The notes under the pieces were generated by a model. The model was not told where the DNA came from, searched no databases, and worked only from the letters and a program-made list of their open reading frames with translations. A program made the translations under genes and the position numbers. 64,000 bases of DNA. Source: Anaerolineae bacterium (GTDB lineage Bacteria; Chloroflexota; Anaerolineae; Aggregatilineales; Phototrophicaceae). This document shows positions 1-7,820 of the stretch, piece after piece (the first letter of the stretch is position 1; every line of letters begins with the position of its first letter). Location: the NCBI GenBank assembly GCA_019912965.1, contig JAIOHM010000094.1:1-64000 (forward strand), in the 5' to 3' direction.

Positions 1-928
1 GCGGCAGACCGTCAATTTCCGATTCGGGTCTGCGTATAGGCTGCCCCGGACATAGCGCCACATCCGTCGAAGTCCCACCAATATCCAGCGTTAGAATATG
101 GTCATAGCCTGCCAATTGAGCGATATGGAATGCCCCGATAACACCTGCCGCTGGCCCACTCAATGCCGTTTGTACCGCCTGCTGCCGTGCCCGCGCTGCA
201 CTGACCACGCCGCCATCCGACTTCATAATCCGCAAGCTGGCTTCCTGTGGCAGTTCATGTTCCAGTTGCGTCAGATAGCGACTCATCACCGGACGCACAT
301 AGGCATCCAGTGCCACCGTACTCGCCCGTTCATATTCACGAAACTCCGGCAAAACCTCGCACGACAGCGCCACCTGTGCCAATAATCCCCGTTCCAGAAT
401 GCGCTCCCGCACCGCCTGCTCATGCGCCGGATTGACATAGCTGTACAGAAAACACACCGCCACCGACTCAATCCCCTGCGTGGCGATGTCATCCAGCACA
501 GAGTCCAATGCCCCGATGTCTAACGGAGTCAGCACCGCCCCTGTAAAATCCAAACGTTCTGGCACTTCATAACACCACTGGCGCGGAATCAACGGTGGCG
601 GAAGTTGGGGTTGCAGCGCATACAAGTCCGGTCGATTCTGCCGCCCGATGAACAGCAAATCACGGAATCCCTGCGTCGTAATCAACGCCGTTTTTGCACC
701 TTTGCGTTCCAAAATCGCGTTGGTCGCCACCGTTGAGCCATGTGAAACCCGCTTGAGGGCTGCAACTCCACCCGGTGACACTGCTTCCAGCCCGGCCAGC
801 ATCGCCGCCGCTGGATTATGTGGTGTGCTCAACAGCTTATGAATCGTCAGCCGTCCATCAACGCTCACTACCAGATCAGTGAACGTCCCGCCAATATCAA
901 CAGCAGCTACGCTGGATAACCTATGCAC
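1..928 (-). CDS. Hydantoinase/oxoprolinase family protein, N-terminal part (cut by window edge)
   Basis: The reverse strand encodes about 309 residues before the window ends. The start reads V(M)HRLSSVAAVDIGGTFTD, the nucleotide-binding N-terminus of the HyuA/oxoprolinase N domain. It is followed by SHGSTVATNAILERKGAKT and, near the cut end, SGPAAGVIGA and LTLDIGGTSTDVAL, which open the main hydantoinase A domain. The family hydrolyses cyclic amides (hydantoins, 5-oxoproline) or acts as the acetone carboxylase beta-type subunit, using ATP. I chose the GTG at 928 because GGCAGGG lies 7 nt upstream and no better start is in frame. The partner HyuB would lie outside the window. Substrate cannot be judged from half a protein. 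Confidence 0.85.
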   Translation of the reverse strand, partial: MHRLSSVAAVDIGGTFTDLVVSVDGRLTIHKLLSTPHNPAAAMLAGLEAVSPGGVAALKRVSHGSTVATNAILERKGAKTALITTQGFRDLLFIGRQNRPDLYALQPQLPPPLIPRQWCYEVPERLDFTGAVLTPLDIGALDSVLDDIATQGIESVAVCFLYSYVNPAHEQAVRERILERGLLAQVALSCEVLPEFREYERASTVALDAYVRPVMSRYLTQLEHELPQEASLRIMKSDGGVVSAARARQQAVQTALSGPAAGVIGAFHIAQLAGYDHILTLDIGGTSTDVALCPGQPIRRPESEIDGLP

Positions 929-1019
929 TGTTTTCCCTGCCTTGATGTTCGCTTCGCCTATTGGGTAACAGTTTAATGTGGAAATTTAGCGATTTTGCCA
1001 TGCGGACTCCGGGACAACA

Positions 1020-1035
1020 TGTATCGAGTGATACA
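1020..1035. promoter_or_regulatory. Perfect palindrome upstream of the hydantoinase-family gene
   Basis: TGTATC-GAGT-GATACA has 6-bp perfect arms and a 4-bp centre. It lies in the 173-bp gap between the LacI-family gene and the hydantoinase-family gene, about 90 bp before the GTG start. Its size suits a dimeric repressor site. No binding protein can be assigned. Confidence 0.35.
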
Positions 1036-1101
1036 AAGCATAGCACACCCCGGCAGCATCACACCGGGAATAATGGTGTATTTCAGAAATCTGAAACAGT
1101 T

Positions 1102-2097
1102 TTAGGGGATAGCGCGGGTGCTTTCGCGGACAATCAGCCGAGGTGGGAGTACCCGTTGGTGAACAGGTGCATCGGGGTCACCAATTAAACTCACAAGATA
1201 TTCAATAGCCAACCGCCCAAGCAGATAAAAATCCTGCCGAACAGTGGTCAAGCCGGGGACAAAATGCGCTGATTCGGGAATATCATCGAACCCGATCACC
1301 GAAATATCATCCGGCACACGCAACCCACGTTGGCGCAGCGCTGTATGTGCCCCAAATGCCATCGAATCATTGGCAACAAATACTGCCGTAAATGGCTCAC
1401 CCCGATCAAGCAGACGGTTCATCGCCTGATAACCGCCGTCAATCGAAAAATCGCTCTCCTCGGTGAGTGCAGTGGAAAGGCCATGTTCTCTCAGCGTCGC
1501 CGTCCAGCTTACATGGCGATCATAAGCATCATGATTGCGAAGCGGCCCACTGATTTCCGCAATTTGTCTATGTCCCAAATCGATTAGATGTTGGGTTGCC
1601 AGTCGCCCACCCTGTACTTGGTCGTAGATAACCGATGGCAAATGCTCCCCCATCCGCGCCCCAATTTGCACAAATGGAATCCCATCGGTGAGTTCCATCA
1701 GGGTTTCATAATCGGTATCGAGCGGCGTCATCGGCACCAGAATCAGACCATCCACAAACCGCGCGGCAGCACTTTCCAGCGTATGAACGAATTCCTGCTC
1801 AGTGATAGCTGAAATGACGAAGTGATAGCCCAACTGCTGGGCAGTTCGCGCCATCTCGTACAGAAAAATGTTGAATCCCGCATAAAAAATCACCACCTCA
1901 ATCGTCTGCGAACGCTCGGTTTGCATGATCTGTGCCGCACGGTTCGGACGAAAGCCTAGTGAGTTGATAGCCTTCATCACCTGATTACGGGTATGGGAGG
2001 CAACATGTTCGTTGTTGTTGATGACACGAGAAACGGTCTGGTAAGAAACGCCAGCTTCACGGGCAACATCGCGCAGGGTAGGACGTTTTGTTTTCAT
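1102..2097 (-). CDS. LacI-family transcriptional regulator of the adjacent xyloglucan-type operon
   Basis: This 331-residue protein has normal LacI-family length. The helix-turn-helix covers residues 7-28 and its recognition helix GVSYQTVSRVINN matches E. coli LacI at the base-reading residues (Tyr19, Gln20, Arg24 here; Tyr17, Gln18, Arg22 in LacI). The hinge helix PNRAAQIM has Met58 where LacI has Leu56. The rest is a periplasmic-binding-protein-like sugar-sensing domain. It is divergent from the ABC/glycosidase operon, and the spacer has three TGTGA-N4-TCACA sites, one inside its own promoter. I infer repression of the operon and autoregulation, with release by an oligosaccharide or sugar. 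The inducer is unknown. Confidence 0.93.
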   Translation of the reverse strand: MKTKRPTLRDVAREAGVSYQTVSRVINNNEHVASHTRNQVMKAINSLGFRPNRAAQIMQTERSQTIEVVIFYAGFNIFLYEMARTAQQLGYHFVISAITEQEFVHTLESAAARFVDGLILVPMTPLDTDYETLMELTDGIPFVQIGARMGEHLPSVIYDQVQGGRLATQHLIDLGHRQIAEISGPLRNHDAYDRHVSWTATLREHGLSTALTEESDFSIDGGYQAMNRLLDRGEPFTAVFVANDSMAFGAHTALRQRGLRVPDDISVIGFDDIPESAHFVPGLTTVRQDFYLLGRLAIEYLVSLIGDPDAPVHQRVLPPRLIVRESTRAIP

Positions 2098-2133
2098 AAT
2101 GGCGTAAATGTATTTTAATGACGAACTGCGATA

Positions 2134-2162
2134 ACTATATGTGACTTTTCACAAATATTCAA
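2134..2162 (-). promoter_or_regulatory. Promoter of the LacI-family gene
   Basis: On the reverse strand TTGAAT (2157-2162) and TATAGT (2134-2139) are separated by exactly 17 bp. This is a good sigma70-type promoter about 40 bp before the start codon. Operator 2140-2153 fills the spacer between the two hexamers, so bound repressor would block polymerase; this supports autorepression. Confidence 0.65.
2140..2153. promoter_or_regulatory. lac-like operator O1 (TGTGA-N4-TCACA)
   Basis: TGTGA-CTTT-TCACA, a perfect 5-bp inverted repeat with 4-bp centre, lies wholly within the spacer of the regulator's own promoter. Outer bases TAT/ATA extend the symmetry after one mismatch. The half-site equals that of E. 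coli lacO. Confidence 0.7.
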
Positions 2163-2193
2163 GTTATCTTTGGCATTATTGTCTCCCTCAATT

Positions 2194-2207
2194 TGTGAAT
2201 TGTCACA
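2194..2207. promoter_or_regulatory. lac-like operator O2 (TGTGA-N4-TCACA)
   Basis: TGTGA-ATTG-TCACA is the second site with the same half-site and spacing. Its centre is 54 bp from O1 and 86 bp from O3, close to whole numbers of helical turns, which would suit DNA looping. This position is upstream of both promoters' core elements. Confidence 0.65.
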
Positions 2208-2246
2208 GCAATTTAGTGTCACTTTTGACCAATTTTCACCAACTCC

Positions 2247-2276
2247 TTGAATTTTCCACAAAAAACGTGGTATAAA
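2247..2276 (+). promoter_or_regulatory. Promoter of the ABC transporter/glycosidase operon
   Basis: TTGAAT (2247-2252), an 18-bp spacer and TATAAA (2271-2276) form a plausible sigma70-type promoter with predicted start near 2283. The strongest operator, O3, begins inside the -10 hexamer and covers the start point. Confidence 0.6.
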
Positions 2277-2299
2277 AATTGTGAACAGTCACAATTTTT
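2274..2299. promoter_or_regulatory. lac-like operator O3, perfect 11-bp inverted repeat
   Basis: The arms AAAAATTGTGA and TCACAATTTTT are perfect over 11 bp around a central ACAG. The half-site ATTGTGA equals that of the ideal symmetric lac operator; only the centre differs. It overlaps the -10 and start point of the operon promoter, much as lacO1 does in E. coli. Confidence 0.75.
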
Positions 2300-2556
2300 G
2301 GCAGCATAGAATTTTAAATATGCATTTGCCATTCTGTGGAAAATTTTATGGATGTTTTGAATAGATTTTTTACACCTCTATCACTTCGCATTTATCCGGC
2401 GGACTGCTCAATCACAACAGCCCGCATGTTTTGTTTATCCATCTCATTTCTCCCATCCACATCCTGTCCCGCATCCACAAGAAAGGAGCACTGAACTTCA
2501 GATTTAACTTACGCTGCTTCAATGAATGATCGAATTAAAAGATTTGGAGACAAATT

Positions 2557-4500
2557 ATGAAACACCGAATTGTACTCGTACTTGTTCTAACTGTTTTTCT
2601 TAGCCTGTCGCTTGGCTTCACCAACGCGCAAGACATGGCTTATGCCGAATCACCCATGCTGGCAGAACGTGTTGCCGCTGGAACACTCCCACCTGTAGCC
2701 GAACGCCTGCCCGCCAATCCGCGCGTGGTTGACCTGCCGTGGTCAGAGGTCGGAACCTACGGCGGTGACTTCCGCGATCCGTTCGTTGGTGATGCTTTCT
2801 GGTCAAGCCAGATGGTTTTCTGGACGTTTTGGAAAGGTCTGGTCAACTGGAACGAAGGCTACAGCGATTGGGTTCCAAACATCGCTGAAAGCGTTGATGT
2901 GAGCGAAGATGCAACCACCTACACCTTCCACATCCGTGAAGGCATTAAATGGTCGGATGGTGTACCCTTCACAGCAGATGATGTGCTGTTTGCCATCAAT
3001 GACATTATGGGGAACGAAGAACTCAACAGCGGAACTTTCCCGGCAGGTTGGCTCAAACCCGGTGATGCTGCACCTGTAGCCGAAAAAATTGATGATCTCA
3101 CCTTCTCGATCACCTTTGATGTTCCTTATGGCATGTTCCTGCTCAATATGGCAGGCTGGCCGGGTTGGGAACTGGTCACCGCGCCCAAGCATTACCTCCA
3201 GCAATTCCATATCGACTATAACCCAGACGGCATCGACGAACTGATTGCCCAGACTGAAGGCGCGGAAGATTGGGTGAGCCTGTTCGTGGCACATTCCGCC
3301 GTCGGCCCCGGCACGGATGCTGCTATCATCAGCCGCGATGTGAACTACCCAACCATGTTCCCGTGGATCTACACCCAACCGATGGGCACCGGAACGCAGT
3401 TTGTGGCCGAACGCAATCCGTACTACTACTGGGTTGACGCAGCCGGCAACCAACTACCCTACATTGATCGCATTGTCGGCAGTTCTTATCAAGACGACCA
3501 GACCATGCTGGTTGATGTGCTGGCGGGACAGTTCGACACGATGGCAAATACCACCGATGAACAACGCCCACTGTTCTTCGAGAACGAGGCTACCTCTGGC
3601 CTGAAGGTTTACCCAACCAAGAGTGAAGGCGGCGGCACAGTCAGCGTCAACTTCAATATGACCCACCCTGAACTGGGCGCAATTTTCAGCCAGAAAGATT
3701 TCCGTGTTGGTGTTTCGTATGCCATCAACCGTGAAGAAATCATCGACATTGTTTACTTCGGTCAGGGTTATCCGCGTCAGATTTCCCCCAATGAAGACTC
3801 GCCGCTGTACAACGAACAACTGAGCAACCAATACCTCGAATACAACGTCGAATTGGCAAACACAACTTTGGATGCGGTGCTGCCCGATAAAGACGCAGAT
3901 GGTTGGCGGTTGAACCCTGCTACGGGCGAAAAGCTGACGGTTGTGCTGACAGTACAGACGGGTGATTATGGCCTCCGCTTCACCGATGTTGGCGAACTAC
4001 TCAAGCAGTATTTTGCTGATGTAGGTCTTGATCTGGTCGTGGATGTGGTCGCCAATGAAGTTTGGACAGAACGCCGCAACGACAACAGCATGGAAGCCAC
4101 TATCTTCACAGGCGAAGGCGGATATGGCATCACCGCCATCACCGATCCCCGCTATTTTGTCCCGGTTCATGGTCAATCCATCTGGGGCAACGGCTGGAAT
4201 TTGTGGTACCTGGAACCCAACAATCCATCTTTGGTCGAACCCCCACAGGAAATCCAGGATCACATCGCCCTGTACGAAAGCGTACTCCAGGCCCCGACTT
4301 CTGAACAACGTCTGGAACTGATGAAGCAGGTTCTCCAGACCGCAGCAGATAATTTCTGGGTGATCGGCATTTCCAGCGCCTCGGATAGCTATCGCCCATT
4401 GAGCGCCCGCTTGGGCAATGTGCCGGAAAGCTGGGTGAACGGTTGGAATCCGGGTGGCCCGGCCATCGCCTTCCCGGAACAGTGGTTCTTCAGCAGCTAA
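2557..4500 (+). CDS. ABC transporter family 5 (oligopeptide/oligosaccharide) substrate-binding protein
   Basis: 647 residues, with a signal peptide (about residues 1-24, ending TNAQ) and no lipobox Cys. Residues such as SWSPDGx-like YTFHIREGIKWSDGVPFTADD mark the DppA/OppA cluster (family 5, SBP_bac_5). The length is above the usual 500-550, as in family members that bind cello- or xyloglucan oligosaccharides in Thermotogales. TTGGAG lies 9 nt before the ATG. It is the first gene of an operon with two permeases, two ATPases and three exo-glycosidases, so I infer an oligosaccharide ligand, probably xyloglucan-derived, rather than peptide. A strong hairpin follows it, probably holding its expression above that of the permeases. 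Confidence 0.9.
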   Translation: MKHRIVLVLVLTVFLSLSLGFTNAQDMAYAESPMLAERVAAGTLPPVAERLPANPRVVDLPWSEVGTYGGDFRDPFVGDAFWSSQMVFWTFWKGLVNWNEGYSDWVPNIAESVDVSEDATTYTFHIREGIKWSDGVPFTADDVLFAINDIMGNEELNSGTFPAGWLKPGDAAPVAEKIDDLTFSITFDVPYGMFLLNMAGWPGWELVTAPKHYLQQFHIDYNPDGIDELIAQTEGAEDWVSLFVAHSAVGPGTDAAIISRDVNYPTMFPWIYTQPMGTGTQFVAERNPYYYWVDAAGNQLPYIDRIVGSSYQDDQTMLVDVLAGQFDTMANTTDEQRPLFFENEATSGLKVYPTKSEGGGTVSVNFNMTHPELGAIFSQKDFRVGVSYAINREEIIDIVYFGQGYPRQISPNEDSPLYNEQLSNQYLEYNVELANTTLDAVLPDKDADGWRLNPATGEKLTVVLTVQTGDYGLRFTDVGELLKQYFADVGLDLVVDVVANEVWTERRNDNSMEATIFTGEGGYGITAITDPRYFVPVHGQSIWGNGWNLWYLEPNNPSLVEPPQEIQDHIALYESVLQAPTSEQRLELMKQVLQTAADNFWVIGISSASDSYRPLSARLGNVPESWVNGWNPGGPAIAFPEQWFFSS

Positions 4501-4512
4501 AATAGCAATATC

Positions 4513-4538
4513 TATGGGGCGGAAAAAACCGCCCCATA
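4513..4538 (+). terminator. Hairpin between binding-protein and permease genes (attenuator or 3' stabiliser)
   Basis: TATGGGGCGG and CCGCCCCATA form a perfect 10-bp stem with an AAAAAA loop, 12 nt after the binding-protein stop codon. Only a weak T run follows, so read-through to the permeases is expected. Such hairpins usually raise binding-protein mRNA relative to downstream genes. Confidence 0.7.
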
Positions 4539-4564
4539 TTCCAAAACATTTTTAAGGAACTGTT

Positions 4565-5560
4565 ATGTTGAAATATGTTTTGAAGCGGCTGCTGTACGTC
4601 ATTCCGACCATGTTCATCATCTCCACGCTGGTGTTCGTCACTATCCAGCTTCCTCCCGGTGATTATGTCACCCAGATGCTGGAAGCCATGCGGAATCAAA
4701 CAGGAGGCACAACCTGGACACCGGAATTCACCGAAGCCATGCGTGACCGCTATGGCCTGAACGAACCTGTCACTGTGCAGTACGTGAAGTGGATTAGCAA
4801 CATCGTACTCAAAGGGGATTTTGGCTACTCCTTCCAGAATTCCGAGCCTGCTGAAAAAATCATCTGGGATCGTATGGGGATGACGCTGGTTATTTCCTTT
4901 TCCAGCCTGATTTTTACTTGGGCGGTCGCCTTACCGATTGGGGTGTTAAGTGCCGTCAGGCAGCATAGTCTGGCTGATTATTTCTTCAGTTTCATCGGCT
5001 TCATCGGCCTGGGCACACCCAGTTTTTTGATCGCGCTGCTTTTAATGTTTATCGCTTTCAAATACGGTAACGTCAGTTTAAGCGGCCTATTTTCGCCCGA
5101 ATTTGAAAATGCCACATGGAGTCTGGCAAAAGTGCTTGATCTGCTCAATCACCTCTGGATTCCGATGATTATCATCGGTCTCACGGGAACCGCCGGATTA
5201 ATCCGGGTGATGCGCGCCAACTTGCTGGACGAACTGCATAAACCTTATGTCGAAACCGCCCGCGCCAAAGGGTTGCCAGAGTGGAAACTGCTCATCAAAT
5301 ATCCGCTGCGTCATGCCATGAATCCCTTCGTCAGTACGCTAGGTTGGGTGCTGCCCGGTCTGATTGCCGGGGAAGCCATCGTTTCGATTGTGCTGAACCT
5401 GCCGACGACTGGCCCGATATTGCTCAACTCGTTGTTACAGCAGGATATGTTTGTAGCCGCTGGATTCCTGATGCTGTTGAGCCTGTTGACCATCATCGGG
5501 ATGCTGCTTTCGGATATTCTGCTGGCGTGGCTAGACCCGCGCATTCGCTACGAAAATTAA
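4565..5560 (+). CDS. DppB/OppB-type ABC permease
   Basis: 331 residues with the family N-terminus (MLKYVLKRLLYVIPTMFIIS) as first membrane span and about six spans in total. The cytoplasmic coupling loop lies near residues 218-240 (ETARAKGLPEWKLLIKYPLR), the EAA-type motif that contacts the ATPases. It ends with LAWLDPRIRYEN, typical of DppB. AAGGA precedes the ATG. It should form a heterodimeric inner-membrane channel with the next gene product. Confidence 0.92.
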   Translation: MLKYVLKRLLYVIPTMFIISTLVFVTIQLPPGDYVTQMLEAMRNQTGGTTWTPEFTEAMRDRYGLNEPVTVQYVKWISNIVLKGDFGYSFQNSEPAEKIIWDRMGMTLVISFSSLIFTWAVALPIGVLSAVRQHSLADYFFSFIGFIGLGTPSFLIALLLMFIAFKYGNVSLSGLFSPEFENATWSLAKVLDLLNHLWIPMIIIGLTGTAGLIRVMRANLLDELHKPYVETARAKGLPEWKLLIKYPLRHAMNPFVSTLGWVLPGLIAGEAIVSIVLNLPTTGPILLNSLLQQDMFVAAGFLMLLSLLTIIGMLLSDILLAWLDPRIRYEN

Positions 5561-5575
5561 GCCGGGAAAATACTA

Positions 5576-6757
5576 ATGGCAAACGAATTAATAGACGCCG
5601 CTAAAATTGTTACCACGCCCGACACAGTTGACACAACCGACGATGCGCCGCGTGTGGTCATCGCCTCCCAATGGCAGTTAATGTGGTGGAAATTTCGCAA
5701 GCACCGCATGGCGATGGTTGCGCTGTTCATCGTGATTGGCTTGTATATCGTAGCAATCTTTGCGGGATTCTTCGCGCCGCAAGCCTCCGATAGCTACAGC
5801 CGCCGCTACACACAGGCTCCACCCCAAACCATCCAATGGTTCGATAACGGCACCTTTGCCCCATTTGTGTATGCCTATAAACAGGAAACCGATCCCCGCA
5901 CTTACAAGCGGATTTACACGATTGATGAGGAAACCAAAATTCCGCTGGGGTTTTTCGTCAAAGGCGATCCCTACAGAGTCGGTTTGCACGGCATTCCCAT
6001 CAACGGCATCAATAATCTGAGCATCGCACTGGATGTGCATTTCTTCGGGCCACAAAATCCCGGCGATCCCTTTTATTTTTTTGGCGCGGATGATGTTGGA
6101 CGCGACATTCTCAGTCGCCTGATTTTCGCCTCGCAGGTATCGCTGTCGGTGGGTCTGGTGGGCGTATTACTCAGCCTGGGATTGGGCATTTTTCTCGGCG
6201 GACTTTCCGGCCTGATGGGTGGCTGGGTGGATAACATCATCCAGCGGGTGATCGAAATCTTGCGCTCAATCCCGGATATTCCGCTGTGGATGGCGTTGGC
6301 AACCGCTGTTCCGCCACGATGGGATCCAATTTATGTCTATTTTGGCATCACCGTTATTCTCTCTTTCCTCGGCTGGACGCAAATGGCGCGGGTGGTACGT
6401 GGGCGCTTTCTCTCCCTGCGTGAAGAAGATTTTATTATGGCTGCCGAACTGGACGGTGTACCACGACGGCGCATCATCCTGCGCCACATGATTCCTTCGT
6501 TTATGAGCCACATTATCGCTTCGGCGACGCTGGCAATCCCCGGCATGATTTTGGGTGAAACGGCCTTAAGTTTCCTCAGTCTGGGGTTGCGTCCGCCCGT
6601 CGTGAGTTGGGGTGTGATGCTTCAGGACGCCATGAACATCGCCAGCATTGCCAATGTACCGTGGTTGCTTTTGCCCGGTGCGGCGGTGGTGCTAACCGTG
6701 CTGGCCTTCAACTTCTTAGGCGATGGTTTGCGTGATGCCGCCGACCCGTACCGCTAA
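5576..6757 (+). CDS. DppC/OppC-type ABC permease with an enlarged extracytoplasmic segment
   Basis: 393 residues, about 90 more than standard DppC. A first span (about 45-65) is followed by a hydrophilic segment of over 100 residues before the conserved FGADDVGRDILSRLIFA motif, then the transport domain with coupling loop AAELDGVPRRRIILRHMIP. The C-terminus NFLGDGLRDAADPYR is typical. The extra segment lies outside the membrane by topology and may dock the large binding protein. It is 15 nt after the previous permease. Confidence 0.9.
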   Translation: MANELIDAAKIVTTPDTVDTTDDAPRVVIASQWQLMWWKFRKHRMAMVALFIVIGLYIVAIFAGFFAPQASDSYSRRYTQAPPQTIQWFDNGTFAPFVYAYKQETDPRTYKRIYTIDEETKIPLGFFVKGDPYRVGLHGIPINGINNLSIALDVHFFGPQNPGDPFYFFGADDVGRDILSRLIFASQVSLSVGLVGVLLSLGLGIFLGGLSGLMGGWVDNIIQRVIEILRSIPDIPLWMALATAVPPRWDPIYVYFGITVILSFLGWTQMARVVRGRFLSLREEDFIMAAELDGVPRRRIILRHMIPSFMSHIIASATLAIPGMILGETALSFLSLGLRPPVVSWGVMLQDAMNIASIANVPWLLLPGAAVVLTVLAFNFLGDGLRDAADPYR

Positions 6758-6779
6758 ATTATGGAAATAGAGAAATCTA

Positions 6780-7820
6780 ATGATTGATTCGTCCTTACTG
6801 GATATACAAGATTTGAAGGTGCATTTCTTCACCGACGAAGGCATCGTCAAAGCAGTGGATGGCGTCACCATGTCCATTCAGCGCGGTAAAACCTTCTGTG
6901 TAGTTGGGGAAAGTGGAAGCGGCAAGAGCGTGGCCGCCCGCGCCATTTTGCAGATTGTTCACCAACCCGGCAAAGTTGTCGGCGGGAAAATTCTGTACCA
7001 TAAACCCCAACCCACAGGCAGTATCCAAACCGTTGACATCACGGCACTTGATCCGCGTGGGCGAGACATCCGGCGCATTCGCGGCAACGACATTGCTATG
7101 ATTTTTCAGGAGCCGATGACCTCCCTCAGCCTGATGTATACCGTCGGCAACCAGATCATTGAGGCCATCCGACTGCATAACGATGTCTCCAAAGTCGAAG
7201 CCCGCAACCGTGCCATCGAACTGCTGCGGCGGGTGGGCATTCCCAAGCCGGAACAACGTATCGATGAATATCCCTTTCGGCTCAGTGGCGGAATGCGACA
7301 GCGATGCATGATTGCAATGGCGCTCTCCTGCAATCCCAAGCTGTTGATTGCCGACGAACCGACAACCGCGCTGGATGTCACCACACAGGCGCAAATTCTC
7401 GATTTAATGCTCGAACTGCAAGACGATTACGGCATGGCGCTGCTACTCATCACCCATGATTTAGGCGTCGTAGCAGAAATTGCCGATGATGTAGCCGTGA
7501 TGTATCTGGGCAATGTGGTTGAAAGCGGAGATGTGGATACCATTTTCAACAATCCTGCCCATCCCTACACAATGGCACTGCTGGACTCTATTCCCAAAAT
7601 TGGAGCAGTTCGTCAGCGGCTTAACCCCATCAAAGGCATGGTTCCTTCTCCCTTCCAGCGCCCGCGTGGCTGCTCTTTCAACCCTCGTTGCACTAAAAAA
7701 ATTGATGGCCTGTGTAACCAGATCGAACCCAGCCCCATCACCATTGAAGACGGACATCAAACGCGCTGCTTGCTCTACGACAAAGCCTATCAACAAACAG
7801 CGGAGGTGCAGCATGGCTGA
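6780..7820 (+). CDS. DppD/OppD-type ABC transporter ATPase
   Basis: 346 residues. Walker A is GESGSGKS (about 43-50), the signature is [15 protein letters not shown] and Walker B is [14 protein letters not shown]. The C-terminal extension contains the Cys-rich [12 protein letters not shown] segment typical of the oligopeptide-importer ATPase C-domain, which in relatives binds an Fe-S cluster. It energises the two permeases together with the next gene product. Confidence 0.93.
   Translation: MIDSSLLDIQDLKVHFFTDEGIVKAVDGVTMSIQRGKTFCVVGESGSGKSVAARAILQIVHQPGKVVGGKILYHKPQPTGSIQTVDITALDPRGRDIRRIRGNDIAMIFQEPMTSLSLMYTVGNQIIEAIRLHNDVSKVEARNRAIELLRRVGIPKPEQRIDEYPFRLSGGMRQRCMIAMALSCNPKLLIADEPTTALDVTTQAQILDLMLELQDDYGMALLLITHDLGVVAEIADDVAVMYLGNVVESGDVDTIFNNPAHPYTMALLDSIPKIGAVRQRLNPIKGMVPSPFQRPRGCSFNPRCTKKIDGLCNQIEPSPITIEDGHQTRCLLYDKAYQQTAEVQHG

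Larger units (their letters stand above)
2098..2556. promoter_or_regulatory. Divergent control region between the LacI-family gene and the transporter operon
   Basis: This 459-bp spacer has no gene. It holds a leftward promoter for the regulator, a rightward promoter for the operon and three lac-like operators, listed separately. Its right half (about 2300-2556) would be a long 5' untranslated leader, roughly 270 nt. The leader has an AAAGGAG at 2482-2488 with no start codon at normal spacing, and the true ribosome site (TTGGAG) just before the ATG at 2557. Confidence 0.75.

Noticed and set aside
2140..2299. CRP-type sites (TGTGA-N6-TCACA)
   Set aside because: The half-site fits CRP, but all three sites have a 4-bp centre instead of 6, matching the lac operator, and a LacI-family gene adjoins.
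2803..3453. Open frame of 216 codons on the - strand inside the binding-protein gene
   Set aside because: No ribosome site or recognisable motif; the + strand frame is a clear family 5 binding protein.
7513..7812. Upstream extension of the DppF-type ATPase
   Set aside because: The extension lies in another frame of the DppD-type gene; GGAGG and the ATG at 7813 give the true start.
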